From positions 1-25,629 of the IMG/VR virus record IMGVR_UViG_3300028829_000888: a stretch of DNA of 25,629 nucleotides; one strand, 5' to 3'. This document shows positions 17,162-23,980 of the stretch, one piece after another (the stretch's first letter is position 1; the number at the start of each line of letters is the position of its first letter). Both the position numbers and the translations under genes were made by a program. The stretch is from a virus. The notes below the pieces were generated by a model that saw only the letters and a program-made list of their open reading frames with translations, was not told the origin of the DNA and did no database searches.

Positions 17162-19033
17162 CTATTTCCAAGCTTTGATCTGGAGTTCCCAGTTAATGTC
17201 GCTGTCTAGGAACTGTTGGCCGTTTGCGCCTGTCAGGTCTCGCTCAATAATTTGGATTCTACCAGCACCAATCGACCACCTAATGTTAGTGTTGTCAGCA
17301 GAAATGCTGATGCCACGGTTGTTGTCGCCTTGGGAATAAGAAAGATAAACAACATCTCCTTGGGTGTACCCAAACTGGTCAGACACGCAAAGTGCTTGCA
17401 ATGTTATGAGGCGAGGAGGCCCACCGAACCCATGCGGGACCGGACCACCGTCTGTGTTTGCCAGAACAGAGCCTCCAGTAATCTCAAGGTAAGCACCTTG
17501 ACCACTTACCATGCCCGCGTGGTAAGGCTGACCCCATGCGTCTCCAATTTTGTTCTTTATGCCCAACACATTAGATGATCCATCGCTACCTCTTATCCCG
17601 AACCCGTTCACTCCGTAGGCAGTGTTCATGTTAAGGTACTGACCACCAGAAGAGAGAAGAGCGATCCCCTCTTGGTTAACACTAGCCTGTACAACAGAAT
17701 TGTTAGAACTGTTTTTTGTCTTGAACTTTATAGCTCCATTAGCGGCAGCAGGGTTTGTAGTTTCTAGCAGCAGTGGACCAGAGGATGTGGTGAGAGAAAT
17801 CGCGCTTCCGGATCCGGTGTCTATAAAGCTTGACGACAAGTCGAGCCTCTGTAAAAAGCCGGGAGAGATAGACAACGCTGATGTAGAAGTGAGTAAAGGA
17901 GTTGCCACACTGGAACTGCCGACTAGGTTAGATCCCTCAATATTTCCAGTGCCTGTTATAGTGGGAGATGATAAAGTCTTTTGTGATAAAGTTTGGATAC
18001 CTGTTGTTCTGACAACGGTGCTATCCACTGCAACTGAAGGCGAAGCACTGGTTCCGTTAGCTACAGTTATACCGTCTCCACCGGTTACGCTGGTAACATT
18101 CCCCGCTGTTCCCGGTGGTATCCATTGCAATCCTCCGCCACCCGATTGAGCGGAGAGGATGTACCCGTTTTGGGGTAGATTACTTACTTTTAACTTCGGC
18201 TCCGAAACAGCGTCATTCGCGATATTAACTTCTGAAACAGCGTTATTAGCAAGAGTGGTGGCGGTGTTGAAGCTTCCGCTACTCGTTACAGCTCCTGTTA
18301 GCGCAGGGATTGTTGTGACAGTGGCCGCAGTGCCTGTTGTGTTTTGGTTCCATGTGGGCTCGTCCCCGCCCATCTTTGAATAAGATATTCCAGCGGTATT
18401 GCTTATATCAGCATTGACAATAACCCCAGCTTTAATACGAACTGTATTTGGAGAAGTTGTTTCTATATCGCCCGAGAGGGGGGCGTTTATTGCCGTGGAC
18501 CCAGAGCTGCCTGTAACATTACCTGTAACATTACCTGTAACATTACCTGTAACATTACCTGTGATAGTTCCCGACGAGATCAATGTATCGACAGAGAGAT
18601 TGGCAAGACTGTTCACGACATTAGTGCCATCGATGTGGATAACCGCAGAGTAGCCGTTTGGAATGGTGACATTAGTTCCAGCACCGCAAGATATAACTAG
18701 ATTACTCGTTCCGGAGAGGCTATTTACCGCAGTAAATCTGGCGTGGGCACGAGGGTTGCCTCCAACCTTAAGTGTCACCGTGTGAGTTGAATTGGAGGGA
18801 TCGCCTGTCCATTTAATTACGGAAGACCTTCCCTTAGAGTCAGTAGAGTACGCAGTTGACGCATCTGGTATGTCCAGATCTGCCGCAGCGCCGGTAACTG
18901 CAATCTCGGCGTAACGAGAAATACCCTCCTCTAACGCTCGGAGGTTATTGTTTGTGACATCACCCCATGACCCAGCTTTGTCGCCAGCGCCAATAAGTTC
19001 TACCCCGAGTCCTTCGGTATAATCAGAAGCCAT
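17162..19033 (-). CDS. Tail fibre / receptor-binding protein (623 aa)
   Basis: The N-terminus contains LGVELIGAGDKAGSWGDVTN followed by NNLRALEEGISRY, a typical phage tail-fibre attachment segment. The central part is a Ser/Thr/Gly/Asn-rich beta-repeat shaft: GNVTG repeats at 159-175, then ADISNTAGISYSKM, NNAVSEVNIANDAVSEPKLK and LSQKTLSSPTITGTGNIEGS, all characteristic of trimeric fibres. The last 140 residues (from about 485) are more complex, with PRLITLQALCVSDQFGYTQGD and W-containing strands, and probably form the receptor-binding head. It would bind the host surface. The start overlaps the upstream stop (TAATG). A four-fold 12-nt DNA repeat encodes the NVTG run. The role is well supported by composition, N-terminal motif and neighbours; the receptor cannot be told. 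Confidence 0.88.
   Translation of the reverse strand: MASDYTEGLGVELIGAGDKAGSWGDVTNNNLRALEEGISRYAEIAVTGAAADLDIPDASTAYSTDSKGRSSVIKWTGDPSNSTHTVTLKVGGNPRAHARFTAVNSLSGTSNLVISCGAGTNVTIPNGYSAVIHIDGTNVVNSLANLSVDTLISSGTITGNVTGNVTGNVTGNVTGSSGSTAINAPLSGDIETTSPNTVRIKAGVIVNADISNTAGISYSKMGGDEPTWNQNTTGTAATVTTIPALTGAVTSSGSFNTATTLANNAVSEVNIANDAVSEPKLKVSNLPQNGYILSAQSGGGGLQWIPPGTAGNVTSVTGGDGITVANGTSASPSVAVDSTVVRTTGIQTLSQKTLSSPTITGTGNIEGSNLVGSSSVATPLLTSTSALSISPGFLQRLDLSSSFIDTGSGSAISLTTSSGPLLLETTNPAAANGAIKFKTKNSSNNSVVQASVNQEGIALLSSGGQYLNMNTAYGVNGFGIRGSDGSSNVLGIKNKIGDAWGQPYHAGMVSGQGAYLEITGGSVLANTDGGPVPHGFGGPPRLITLQALCVSDQFGYTQGDVVYLSYSQGDNNRGISISADNTNIRWSIGAGRIQIIERDLTGANGQQFLDSDINWELQIKAWK
18510..18557. repeat. 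Four perfect 12-nt tandem repeats inside the tail fibre gene
   Basis: The unit CCTGTAACATTA occurs four times in a row and a fifth copy begins at 18558. It encodes the NVTG run at residues 159-175 of the fibre. As the unit is a multiple of three, gain or loss of copies changes shaft length without a frameshift. Confidence 0.9.
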
Positions 19034-19752
19034 TATTGAGCCACCATCATATTCGGAGCGTTGTCCGAATCGTTAAAGGAAGTATCTCGGAAGGTTCCAC
19101 CCTGCATCACAAGAAGAGCCTTCAAAGCTTCCATGAATTTCATTTCATATACTTGAATTAACCCTGGATCGCCCTTCATAAAGATGTATGCCTGAGTGAT
19201 ACACCCGTAGAGCAGAGCATTCTTGGCATGGGTACTTAGCCAAGTAGTGCCAGTCCCATCGACCGGACCCGCTGTTAGAGAAGCTGGTTCAAAGTAGTAG
19301 CTGAACTCATAGTCGTAGGCGGCGTTTGCAATGGGTGAAAAGTTCACGGTTACTCCATTCGCATTGCTGACATCATTATAAAATGAATAATACTTTGGAT
19401 AACCTTGAGAGTTGTCTACAGGCGCATATTCCTGAAGAAAGTTGTAGTCCTTCAAAAGCAGGAAGCTCCAAGGATTTGCAGTTGCATCATTGCCTAGTCT
19501 GATTTTGAGATACGAAGGAGACAAAGGCCCCGTCACGGAGTCAGGTATTACGTCGATCAACTTGTCGGTCTGAGCAATGTCTCCAACTTGCGTGTTCGTG
19601 TTGTACCCAGCAATGCCTACAGTCGAGTTGATCTTTTCCTCCGCCAACACAATAATATTGTCTCTCTGGGAGGGTGTTCCCCAGGAGTCATTCTCCATCT
19701 CTAGCCATTCATCAATGGCTGTCCGTAGTGTTGCTAGAGTAAAAGCTGCCAA
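19033..19752 (-). CDS. Head-tail adaptor-like protein (SU10-adaptor type, 239 aa)
   Basis: The protein has a helical N-terminus (LATLRTAIDEWLEMEND, RDNIIVLAEEKIN) and a central beta region with YPKYYSFYNDV (118-128), NFSPIANAAYDYEFSYYF and TTWLSTHAKNALLYGCITQA (169-188), then a C-terminal helix pair. This arrangement and the Y-P-x-Y-Y, F-S-P and T-W-L motifs match phage adaptor proteins that join portal to tail tube, as I recall from SU10-like podoviruses. The start is a TTG placed directly after the TAA of the 63-residue gene; the next ATG would lose the conserved first helix. Function follows from family pattern and position between the gp4-like adaptor and the fibre gene. An alternative is a tail completion protein. 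Confidence 0.75.
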   Translation of the reverse strand: MAAFTLATLRTAIDEWLEMENDSWGTPSQRDNIIVLAEEKINSTVGIAGYNTNTQVGDIAQTDKLIDVIPDSVTGPLSPSYLKIRLGNDATANPWSFLLLKDYNFLQEYAPVDNSQGYPKYYSFYNDVSNANGVTVNFSPIANAAYDYEFSYYFEPASLTAGPVDGTGTTWLSTHAKNALLYGCITQAYIFMKGDPGLIQVYEMKFMEALKALLVMQGGTFRDTSFNDSDNAPNMMVAQ

Positions 19753-19944
19753 TTACTTCTTCCCTTTTTTCTTAGGCATACGCGCCTTGCCGTAACCTTG
19801 GCCTTTAACAGAGCCTCCGCCAGCGAACTGAGCGTAGTTCTTGTCATCCTGCTCAATCGGAAGACCAGTTCTCTGAGCTTCCTGCATAGCTTTCTGTTGG
19901 CCTGCTTCGTCATAACTAAACTTCTTCATTCCTACCTTGGGCAT
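19753..19944 (-). CDS. Small basic Gly/Lys-rich protein (63 aa)
   Basis: A short protein with a MPKVGMKKFSYDE N-terminus, a Gln-rich helix, and a C-terminus FAGGGSVKGQGYGKARMPKK ending in four more basic or glycine residues. Small proteins of this shape, with a GGG-V turn and a Lys-rich tail, are frequent in marine phage structural clusters. GGAG lies six bases before the ATG. The basic tail suggests nucleic-acid or acidic-partner binding; no function is known to me. It is directly coupled to the next adaptor gene (TAA followed by its TTG start). Confidence 0.78.
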   Translation of the reverse strand: MPKVGMKKFSYDEAGQQKAMQEAQRTGLPIEQDDKNYAQFAGGGSVKGQGYGKARMPKKKGKK

Positions 19945-19953
19945 TGTTCTCTC

Positions 19954-20808
19954 CTAGAGATCGGGGTTGTGAAATGCGACCACTTCGATGTAGTCAACGT
20001 CGATATCTCCGGCACCTAAGTCCCCGTCTCTGCCGTGAAAATAATCAAGTCTTATTGTCGATACTGTGCCAGTCCATTCTGGATCGTCAGTCATGTCAAA
20101 CACGATCTTAAACGTACTAGCCATGTCTCTGTCAGATTGAGCGAATCCATCTGAAGGCTGGGTGAGCTTAAAGTAAGGCTGGCTTTGACAGCGTTGAGAC
20201 TTATCTTCCGATATGCCGGAAACTGAAGGGTCCGTGCTGGTACTCCAATAGAACTGGCCTTGAAACGCATCAGGTTGAAACTTGTTTTCAGGTTCTTTGA
20301 CAGGGTAATTATTTACAGTGAACTGAGTCACTACATATTTATACACGGAAGTGTCTATGCTCAGGTAGTCAGGGGTGTTACTCCCGCCATTCCACCCTCT
20401 GAAAATGTATGGATCTCCGGGGTTGGGGCCAGAATCTGTTAGCGCAACAATGTTCAACGATTCTCTGGATTGATTCCAAGTTAAGGTTCCGTTGATTGCC
20501 CACCATCCATCTATGCGGGTTGGGTCAGTCTGAGCTGTACCAGTCGAGAAGTCACATCGATACGCAGCGGGTAAATCTCTACCACTAATCCCACCAAGAG
20601 GTCTTGGGTTTCTCAAAGCCTGTGGGTCATCCACTCTCAATCGACCCAGCATGTTCTGAGGCTGATCCGGATCCCAACACTCAGGACAAACCAACAGGTT
20701 GGTGCTGGCAAGATTTACAGTTTCTGCCTTCAGCTCCTTCAGCTTGTACCTGAAGCCGCATCGGTCGCAGAAGCCAAAAGCTTTCTTGCCTTCAGCATAA
20801 GCAGACAT
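19954..20808 (-). CDS. Virion protein with N-terminal zinc ribbon and beta-rich C-terminal domain (284 aa)
   Basis: The N-terminus carries two CxxC pairs, Cys14/Cys17 (CDRCG) and Cys41/Cys44 (CPECW), spaced as in a treble-clef or zinc-ribbon fold. It continues DPDQPQNMLGRLRVDDPQAL and NPRPLGG, a stretch I recognise from other marine phage structural clusters. From about residue 85 the protein becomes beta-rich with many aromatic residues (GWWAINGTLTWNQ, YIFRGWNGG, GQFYWSTSTD, TIRLDYFHGR, IDVDYIEVVAF), resembling a jelly-roll or carbohydrate-binding module. It lies between the two adaptor genes, starts on a TAATG overlap, and probably is a neck or tail appendage protein. The zinc site is read directly from the sequence; the carbohydrate-binding idea is inference from composition. 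Confidence 0.78.
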   Translation of the reverse strand: MSAYAEGKKAFGFCDRCGFRYKLKELKAETVNLASTNLLVCPECWDPDQPQNMLGRLRVDDPQALRNPRPLGGISGRDLPAAYRCDFSTGTAQTDPTRIDGWWAINGTLTWNQSRESLNIVALTDSGPNPGDPYIFRGWNGGSNTPDYLSIDTSVYKYVVTQFTVNNYPVKEPENKFQPDAFQGQFYWSTSTDPSVSGISEDKSQRCQSQPYFKLTQPSDGFAQSDRDMASTFKIVFDMTDDPEWTGTVSTIRLDYFHGRDGDLGAGDIDVDYIEVVAFHNPDL

Positions 20809-21509
20809 TAAGAGTTGTATCCTCCAGGGTAGAGTCTAAAGGGAGACTTCTCCCTGTCTTCATCTGCTGCGTATTGGAACTGCTCGTCGTACACCTGCTT
20901 GAGCATCTGTATTCTTTGACCAGCCTCAGGCTTCTTGAGGGCGATGTTGTACGCGAGGCCAGCAACTAGAGCGGGCCAGAATCTATCCGGCACATCAGGG
21001 TCATAGGTGCCGCCGGGTCCAGAGTCTTCCATGCGACGAATGTAGGTGTAGACAATCTGGTAGTTACTGCTGTCAGTTCTAGGCCAGATGTTCAAGTTGA
21101 TACTGCCTTGCTGCCTGTCTACATAAATTTGCGTGGGCCTGCCCTTTGTGAGCTTAGATGGAATGCCCATGTATGTGTTTCTTGAGATCCTACTTAGGCT
21201 GTAGTCAGACTGCTTGTCTGCATTCCCGGCATCAGTCCTTAAGATTGCGTCTAGTATCGAGACAGCAACTTTGGAAGATGTGTTTACAGCGGTGAAATTG
21301 CCGACATTCAAAGCCAGACTCTCAGTATGCTCATCCACACACCAGAGGTTTATCCCCCTGTTCGCCCATTCCATGAGCATGAGGTCAAGGCTTCTTCTAG
21401 CTGTGCGAAGGTCATACCCGGAAACCATCTGGAGACCAGCACGCTCGTAAGCTTCCTCTACTAGCTCACCTATGTCTGGTGAGAATGTAACTGCGCCACT
21501 AGTTGCCAC
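20808..21509 (-). CDS. P22 gp4-like head-tail adaptor / tail accessory factor (233 aa)
   Basis: The segment GYDLRTARRSLDLMLMEWAN followed by RGINLW (31-56), after an EEAYERAG helix, is the conserved core of phage proteins related to P22 gp4, the first ring below the portal. A middle beta region (RPTQIYVDRQQGSINLNIWP) and a C-terminal helix with FWPALVAGLAYNIALKKPE complete the usual architecture, and the length is normal (P22 gp4 is about 166; marine relatives are often longer). The start is GTG at 21509, supported by GGAGG six bases upstream and an 11-nt overlap with the preceding gene. It should close the portal and recruit the next adaptor and the gp10-like hub, both encoded downstream. 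Confidence 0.82.
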   Translation of the reverse strand: MATSGAVTFSPDIGELVEEAYERAGLQMVSGYDLRTARRSLDLMLMEWANRGINLWCVDEHTESLALNVGNFTAVNTSSKVAVSILDAILRTDAGNADKQSDYSLSRISRNTYMGIPSKLTKGRPTQIYVDRQQGSINLNIWPRTDSSNYQIVYTYIRRMEDSGPGGTYDPDVPDRFWPALVAGLAYNIALKKPEAGQRIQMLKQVYDEQFQYAADEDREKSPFRLYPGGYNS

Positions 21510-21783
21510 GGATGGCCTCCAGAATCTCTTCGCTTGTCTCAGCTTGCCTATCTCTTAGGGATCTGATCTCTGTTCTTAAATCACCGAGTAACTCACGGTT
21601 ATGGTTTACTTCTGTTGCAATCCGGGCAATCGTAATTTTTACTTCGGAAACTTCCGCCTGATCTACCGTTGAGCTATGACCATTTTCACCAGCGTGAGAC
21701 ATCTGCATACTAAAAAGGCCCCCTATGGCAGAAGCTATAATGCCAACGGAAGCCCAGTATGTGGTGGTGGTTATATGGTTCAT
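21499..21783 (-). CDS. Membrane-anchored coiled-coil protein (94 aa)
   Basis: Residues 6-27 form one hydrophobic segment (YWASVGIIASAIGGLFSMQM), and residues about 42-92 are polar with heptad-like spacing, ending RSLRDRQAETSEEILEAI, so a coiled coil is likely. There is no lipobox, no catalytic motif and no clear signal-peptidase site. The shape (single N-terminal helix plus coiled coil) is seen in inner-membrane spanins and in several phage membrane proteins of unknown role. The start overlaps the previous stop (TAATG). A lysis role is possible, but no endolysin or outer-membrane partner lies next to it, so this is only a suggestion. Confidence 0.72.
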   Translation of the reverse strand: MNHITTTTYWASVGIIASAIGGLFSMQMSHAGENGHSSTVDQAEVSEVKITIARIATEVNHNRELLGDLRTEIRSLRDRQAETSEEILEAIRGN

Positions 21784-22181
21784 TAAGTGTTCGCTCCACC
21801 AGTATAGAATATCTGCAAGCTTCTTATCGAGCCTCTGTCGCCGTTAGGGCCTGGGCCTGTGTTTAATCTAATCCAAACTCCATCTGTAAAAAGAACACCG
21901 TTGCCACCAGTGTAAAAAGAGTTTGAGAAACAGAAGTTGTCGTTCGTGGACGGACCTGTAGTTCCGGATGAAGTAGTATATCTAAGCGCAACCTCGACCA
22001 GAGAAGAGCCGCCGCTTGTCCCAGAGAGCGCAATCGTCTTTCCGTCGTCACCACTTACCCCTGAACCAACAGTTGATGCGAGTATTGCTCGGACTGAGAC
22101 TCTGCCTGATATGACTTTTACGTTATCAGATATCAAAGAGGTAGTATTGTAGACATTGCAAAAGCTATCTGAATCAAGCAT
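21783..22181 (-). CDS. Small beta-rich virion protein, array member 5 (132 aa)
   Basis: Last of five consecutive small beta-rich genes. The C-terminal half reads GGNGVLFTDGVWIRLNTG and ends SLQIFYTGGANT, matching the G-x-x-F-x-D-G-hydrophobic and final I-x-Y pattern of its neighbour at 22181-22639 most closely. The ATG at 22181 is preferred to a TTG one codon earlier because it overlaps the upstream TGA by one base and has GGGTGGG close upstream. No signal peptide or catalytic motif is seen. The composition (Ser, Thr, Gly, Asn, alternating hydrophobics) suggests a single beta-sandwich domain, probably a capsid or tail surface decoration. Function is inferred. Confidence 0.75.
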   Translation of the reverse strand: MLDSDSFCNVYNTTSLISDNVKVISGRVSVRAILASTVGSGVSGDDGKTIALSGTSGGSSLVEVALRYTTSSGTTGPSTNDNFCFSNSFYTGGNGVLFTDGVWIRLNTGPGPNGDRGSIRSLQIFYTGGANT

Positions 22182-22639
22182 CAAGACCCACCCGAATAAA
22201 AAATATTTACATTGAAGCCGTAATTTTCCGCCGGTTCTCCTGCGCCCGCACTCGATGAAGGTCTTGCTGTAAACACGACAAACAAACCATCATTAAACAA
22301 AACTCCATCGCATGGAATATTAAACAAAGAAGCCTGTAAATTCTTACCGAATCCAATTACTCCATATTGAGAAAATGAAGGCTTTATCTCAAAGATCAAA
22401 GGCCCATTAGAACTGCCTGTCCTGAAAGATATCGTGCTGTCTCGGTTGTTGTTGATACTAGTAGGATTACTCCCTGAGTACACAACATTGGCTGAGAATG
22501 ATTTAAGGACGCACCTTGTTCCGGATGGAACCGCCGTAAATGACTGCTCTTGGGTAAAGCCATTCCCAGCATTAAAGTCAAGAGAAGCCCACTGCTTGAA
22601 GAAGTTATTCGCGTTTAGTCTCTTAAGTTTATCTTTCAT
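22181..22639 (-). CDS. Small beta-rich virion protein, array member 4 (152 aa)
   Basis: Beta-rich protein with FTAVPSGTRCVLKSFSANVV in the first third, then STISFRTGSSNGPLIFEIKP, and a C-terminal block CDGVLFNDGLFVVFTARP ending NVNIFYSGGS. This block aligns by eye with the end of the 132-residue neighbour (GVLFTDGVWIRL, IFYTGG). The order of a VPSG turn, a strand with S-F-S, and a final hydrophobic Y-x-G-G strand resembles known small phage structural proteins. Its ATG overlaps the upstream stop in an ATGA arrangement, so translation is coupled. No ribosome-binding site of note is visible. Probably a virion surface protein; no function is established. Confidence 0.75.
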   Translation of the reverse strand: MKDKLKRLNANNFFKQWASLDFNAGNGFTQEQSFTAVPSGTRCVLKSFSANVVYSGSNPTSINNNRDSTISFRTGSSNGPLIFEIKPSFSQYGVIGFGKNLQASLFNIPCDGVLFNDGLFVVFTARPSSSAGAGEPAENYGFNVNIFYSGGS

Positions 22640-23007
22640 GTGTAGAAAACCGTAATCTGCATAGGATTCGTAATTGCAATATCTGTATTTCTCCAGTAGT
22701 ACAGTCCATTTTTAATTAGGACGTAGGAGTCTTCAGGCATAATCAATTTAGAATACAAAATAGAATTTAGATTAACTGAACCTCCTGTGACCCTGCAAAA
22801 CCCAGTTGCGTTCGCACCGCCTTGCCCAGGGCCATCTTGAAACACTAGGCTTGCAGGATTGATTGGTGTTGCTCCATTCCCAATAGTTACAGTGAGACCG
22901 CGAAGGTAAAAACGAACAGGAAGATTTGAGCTAACCAAAAAAGAATCTGTTGAAAACGGCCTGGAAATCTCAGAGGTTAATGTTTTTATGTAGGAAGTAT
23001 TAGACAT
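22636..23007 (-). CDS. Small beta-rich virion protein, array member 3 (123 aa)
   Basis: The start ATG follows the upstream TAA without a gap. The protein reads VRFYLRGLTVTIGNGATPIN, then SLVFQDGPGQGG, then KLIMPEDSYVLIKNGLYYWR, and ends with the strand MQITVFYT. The order (a strand with F-x-D-G-P, a P-E/G-D-x-hydrophobic strand, an L-Y-x strand, and a final V-x-Y strand) is the same as in the other four members, although residue identity is low. It has no Cys pair or catalytic motif. I take it as a diverged copy of the same beta-sandwich unit. A virion decoration or fibre-tip role is inferred from the array and its place among structural genes. Confidence 0.72.
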   Translation of the reverse strand: MSNTSYIKTLTSEISRPFSTDSFLVSSNLPVRFYLRGLTVTIGNGATPINPASLVFQDGPGQGGANATGFCRVTGGSVNLNSILYSKLIMPEDSYVLIKNGLYYWRNTDIAITNPMQITVFYT

Positions 23008-23379
23008 TTATCCAACCTGATAACAGATAGTTAAGGCTTTAGTTCCGCTAGTTCCGATTCCCTCTACATACAAATCAGAAAAACACTCAATCCCATGATC
23101 AGGTAAAGTATTACTATTAGTGGGGTTGTAGCCGGGGACGGCAGCATAACTTCCATTAAAATCTGAAATGCCCGCAGAATATATGACGCTACCACCAGAA
23201 CCATCTTTCAAGACAAACCCAAAAGATCTAGCAACGGTACTGTAATCAAAGTTATCAATGCTAAATATTGAAAATATTCTAATTCTGGAGTTAGAACCTA
23301 TGTCGATAAGGAGTTCTTCTGACCCTTGAGTTGCAGACATTTCGTGGTACTTGCAAGAAACATACGAGGAGAGGCTCAT
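23008..23379 (-). CDS. Small beta-rich virion protein, array member 2 (123 aa)
   Basis: Start chosen at ATG 23379, which forms an ATGA overlap with the preceding stop and has GGG eight bases upstream; an in-frame ATG at 23409 would add ten residues but has no ribosome-binding site and a 34-nt overlap. The protein contains IRIFSIFSIDNFDYS, then SFGFVLKDGSGGSVIYSAG, then PDHGIECFSDLYVEGIGTSG and the last strand ALTICYQVG. The K-D-G-S-G turn, the G-I-x-x-x-x-x-L-Y-V strand and the final I-x-Y-x strand match the other array members. No function is known; a small virion surface protein is the likeliest role. Confidence 0.72.
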   Translation of the reverse strand: MSLSSYVSCKYHEMSATQGSEELLIDIGSNSRIRIFSIFSIDNFDYSTVARSFGFVLKDGSGGSVIYSAGISDFNGSYAAVPGYNPTNSNTLPDHGIECFSDLYVEGIGTSGTKALTICYQVG

Positions 23380-23735
23380 CGTTGATACCCGATATTGAGG
23401 TTGTGACATTGAGCATTATTGGAAGCATCTGCGTCTTCTATCCCAACTCGCAAAGATTCTTTTATTCTTATGCCTGCACCAGGGATACTTACAGAATCAT
23501 AAGACGGGTAAAAATTAATGTAAGTAGTAAGACCAGTTTTGAATATTTGGCTATCGCCATCAAAAAATTGAATCGAAGCACGAGACACCGAGGCCGAGAG
23601 TCTTAATAAGCAGTAGCTAAAGGACTTAAGAACCAAAGGCCCTTCAAGGACAAGCACAGGGCCTGCACTTGCTGAGAAAAAAAAGTCAGATCCGTTCTGA
23701 TATCTGTATGACTTTATAGATGCGGGATAAATCAA
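23376..23735 (-). CDS. Small beta-rich virion protein, array member 1 (119 aa)
   Basis: First gene of the five-member array. The start is a TTG at 23735 that overlaps the upstream TGA by four bases (TTGA), with GAGG eight bases before it; no ATG occurs near. The protein reads LVLEGPLVLKSFSYCLLRLS, then ASIQFFDGDSQIF, then VSIPGAGIRIKESLRVGIED and a final strand NLNIGYQR. The F-F-D-G-D turn, the P-G-x-G-I-x-I segment, L-x-V and the last I-x-Y strand follow the pattern of the other members. Low identity means relationship is suggested by architecture rather than proven. Confidence 0.7.
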   Translation of the reverse strand: MIYPASIKSYRYQNGSDFFFSASAGPVLVLEGPLVLKSFSYCLLRLSASVSRASIQFFDGDSQIFKTGLTTYINFYPSYDSVSIPGAGIRIKESLRVGIEDADASNNAQCHNLNIGYQR

Positions 23736-23977
23736 CTAAGCATCCTCACTACTTCCCATATGCCTGCCCCGCCGATCCAGAACGCCATATCTTTTCTCGT
23801 GTCAGCTACTCGCTCGACAGGCCACTGGATCCAGAACTCCCTTATGAAGAGAGCCACCATAGATAGGTAGGCTCCTCCGATAGCGGATAAGACTAGGCCG
23901 CAGACCAGATGTGCTGTCTGATCTACGGCCTCTTGTCCTTGGGGAGTGAGATCCCTGTACCATCGGGGGTCGTTCAA
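23732..23977 (-). CDS. Small membrane protein, possible holin-like (81 aa)
   Basis: The protein has a polar N-terminus (DPRWYRDLTPQGQEAVDQTA), a hydrophobic helix at about 23-46 (HLVCGLVLSAIGGAYLSMVA), a charged middle REFWIQWPVERVADTRKD, and a second, weaker hydrophobic stretch at about 65-80. I recognise the QWPVERVADTRKD segment from other marine phage genomes, where it is uncharacterised. Size and two helices would fit a holin, but the strongly conserved polar centre is unusual for holins and no lysis enzyme lies beside it. It ends in an overlap with the TTG start of the beta-protein array. Confidence 0.72.
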   Translation of the reverse strand: MNDPRWYRDLTPQGQEAVDQTAHLVCGLVLSAIGGAYLSMVALFIREFWIQWPVERVADTRKDMAFWIGGAGIWEVVRMLS

Positions 23978-23980
23978 GGA

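Noticed and set aside
18510-18557. Short direct repeats as a CRISPR array
   Set aside because: Units are 12 nt without spacers and are in frame with a tail fibre gene.
21499-21783. Firm assignment of the 94-residue protein as an inner-membrane spanin
   Set aside because: Topology fits, but no overlapping or embedded lipoprotein partner and no endolysin are visible.
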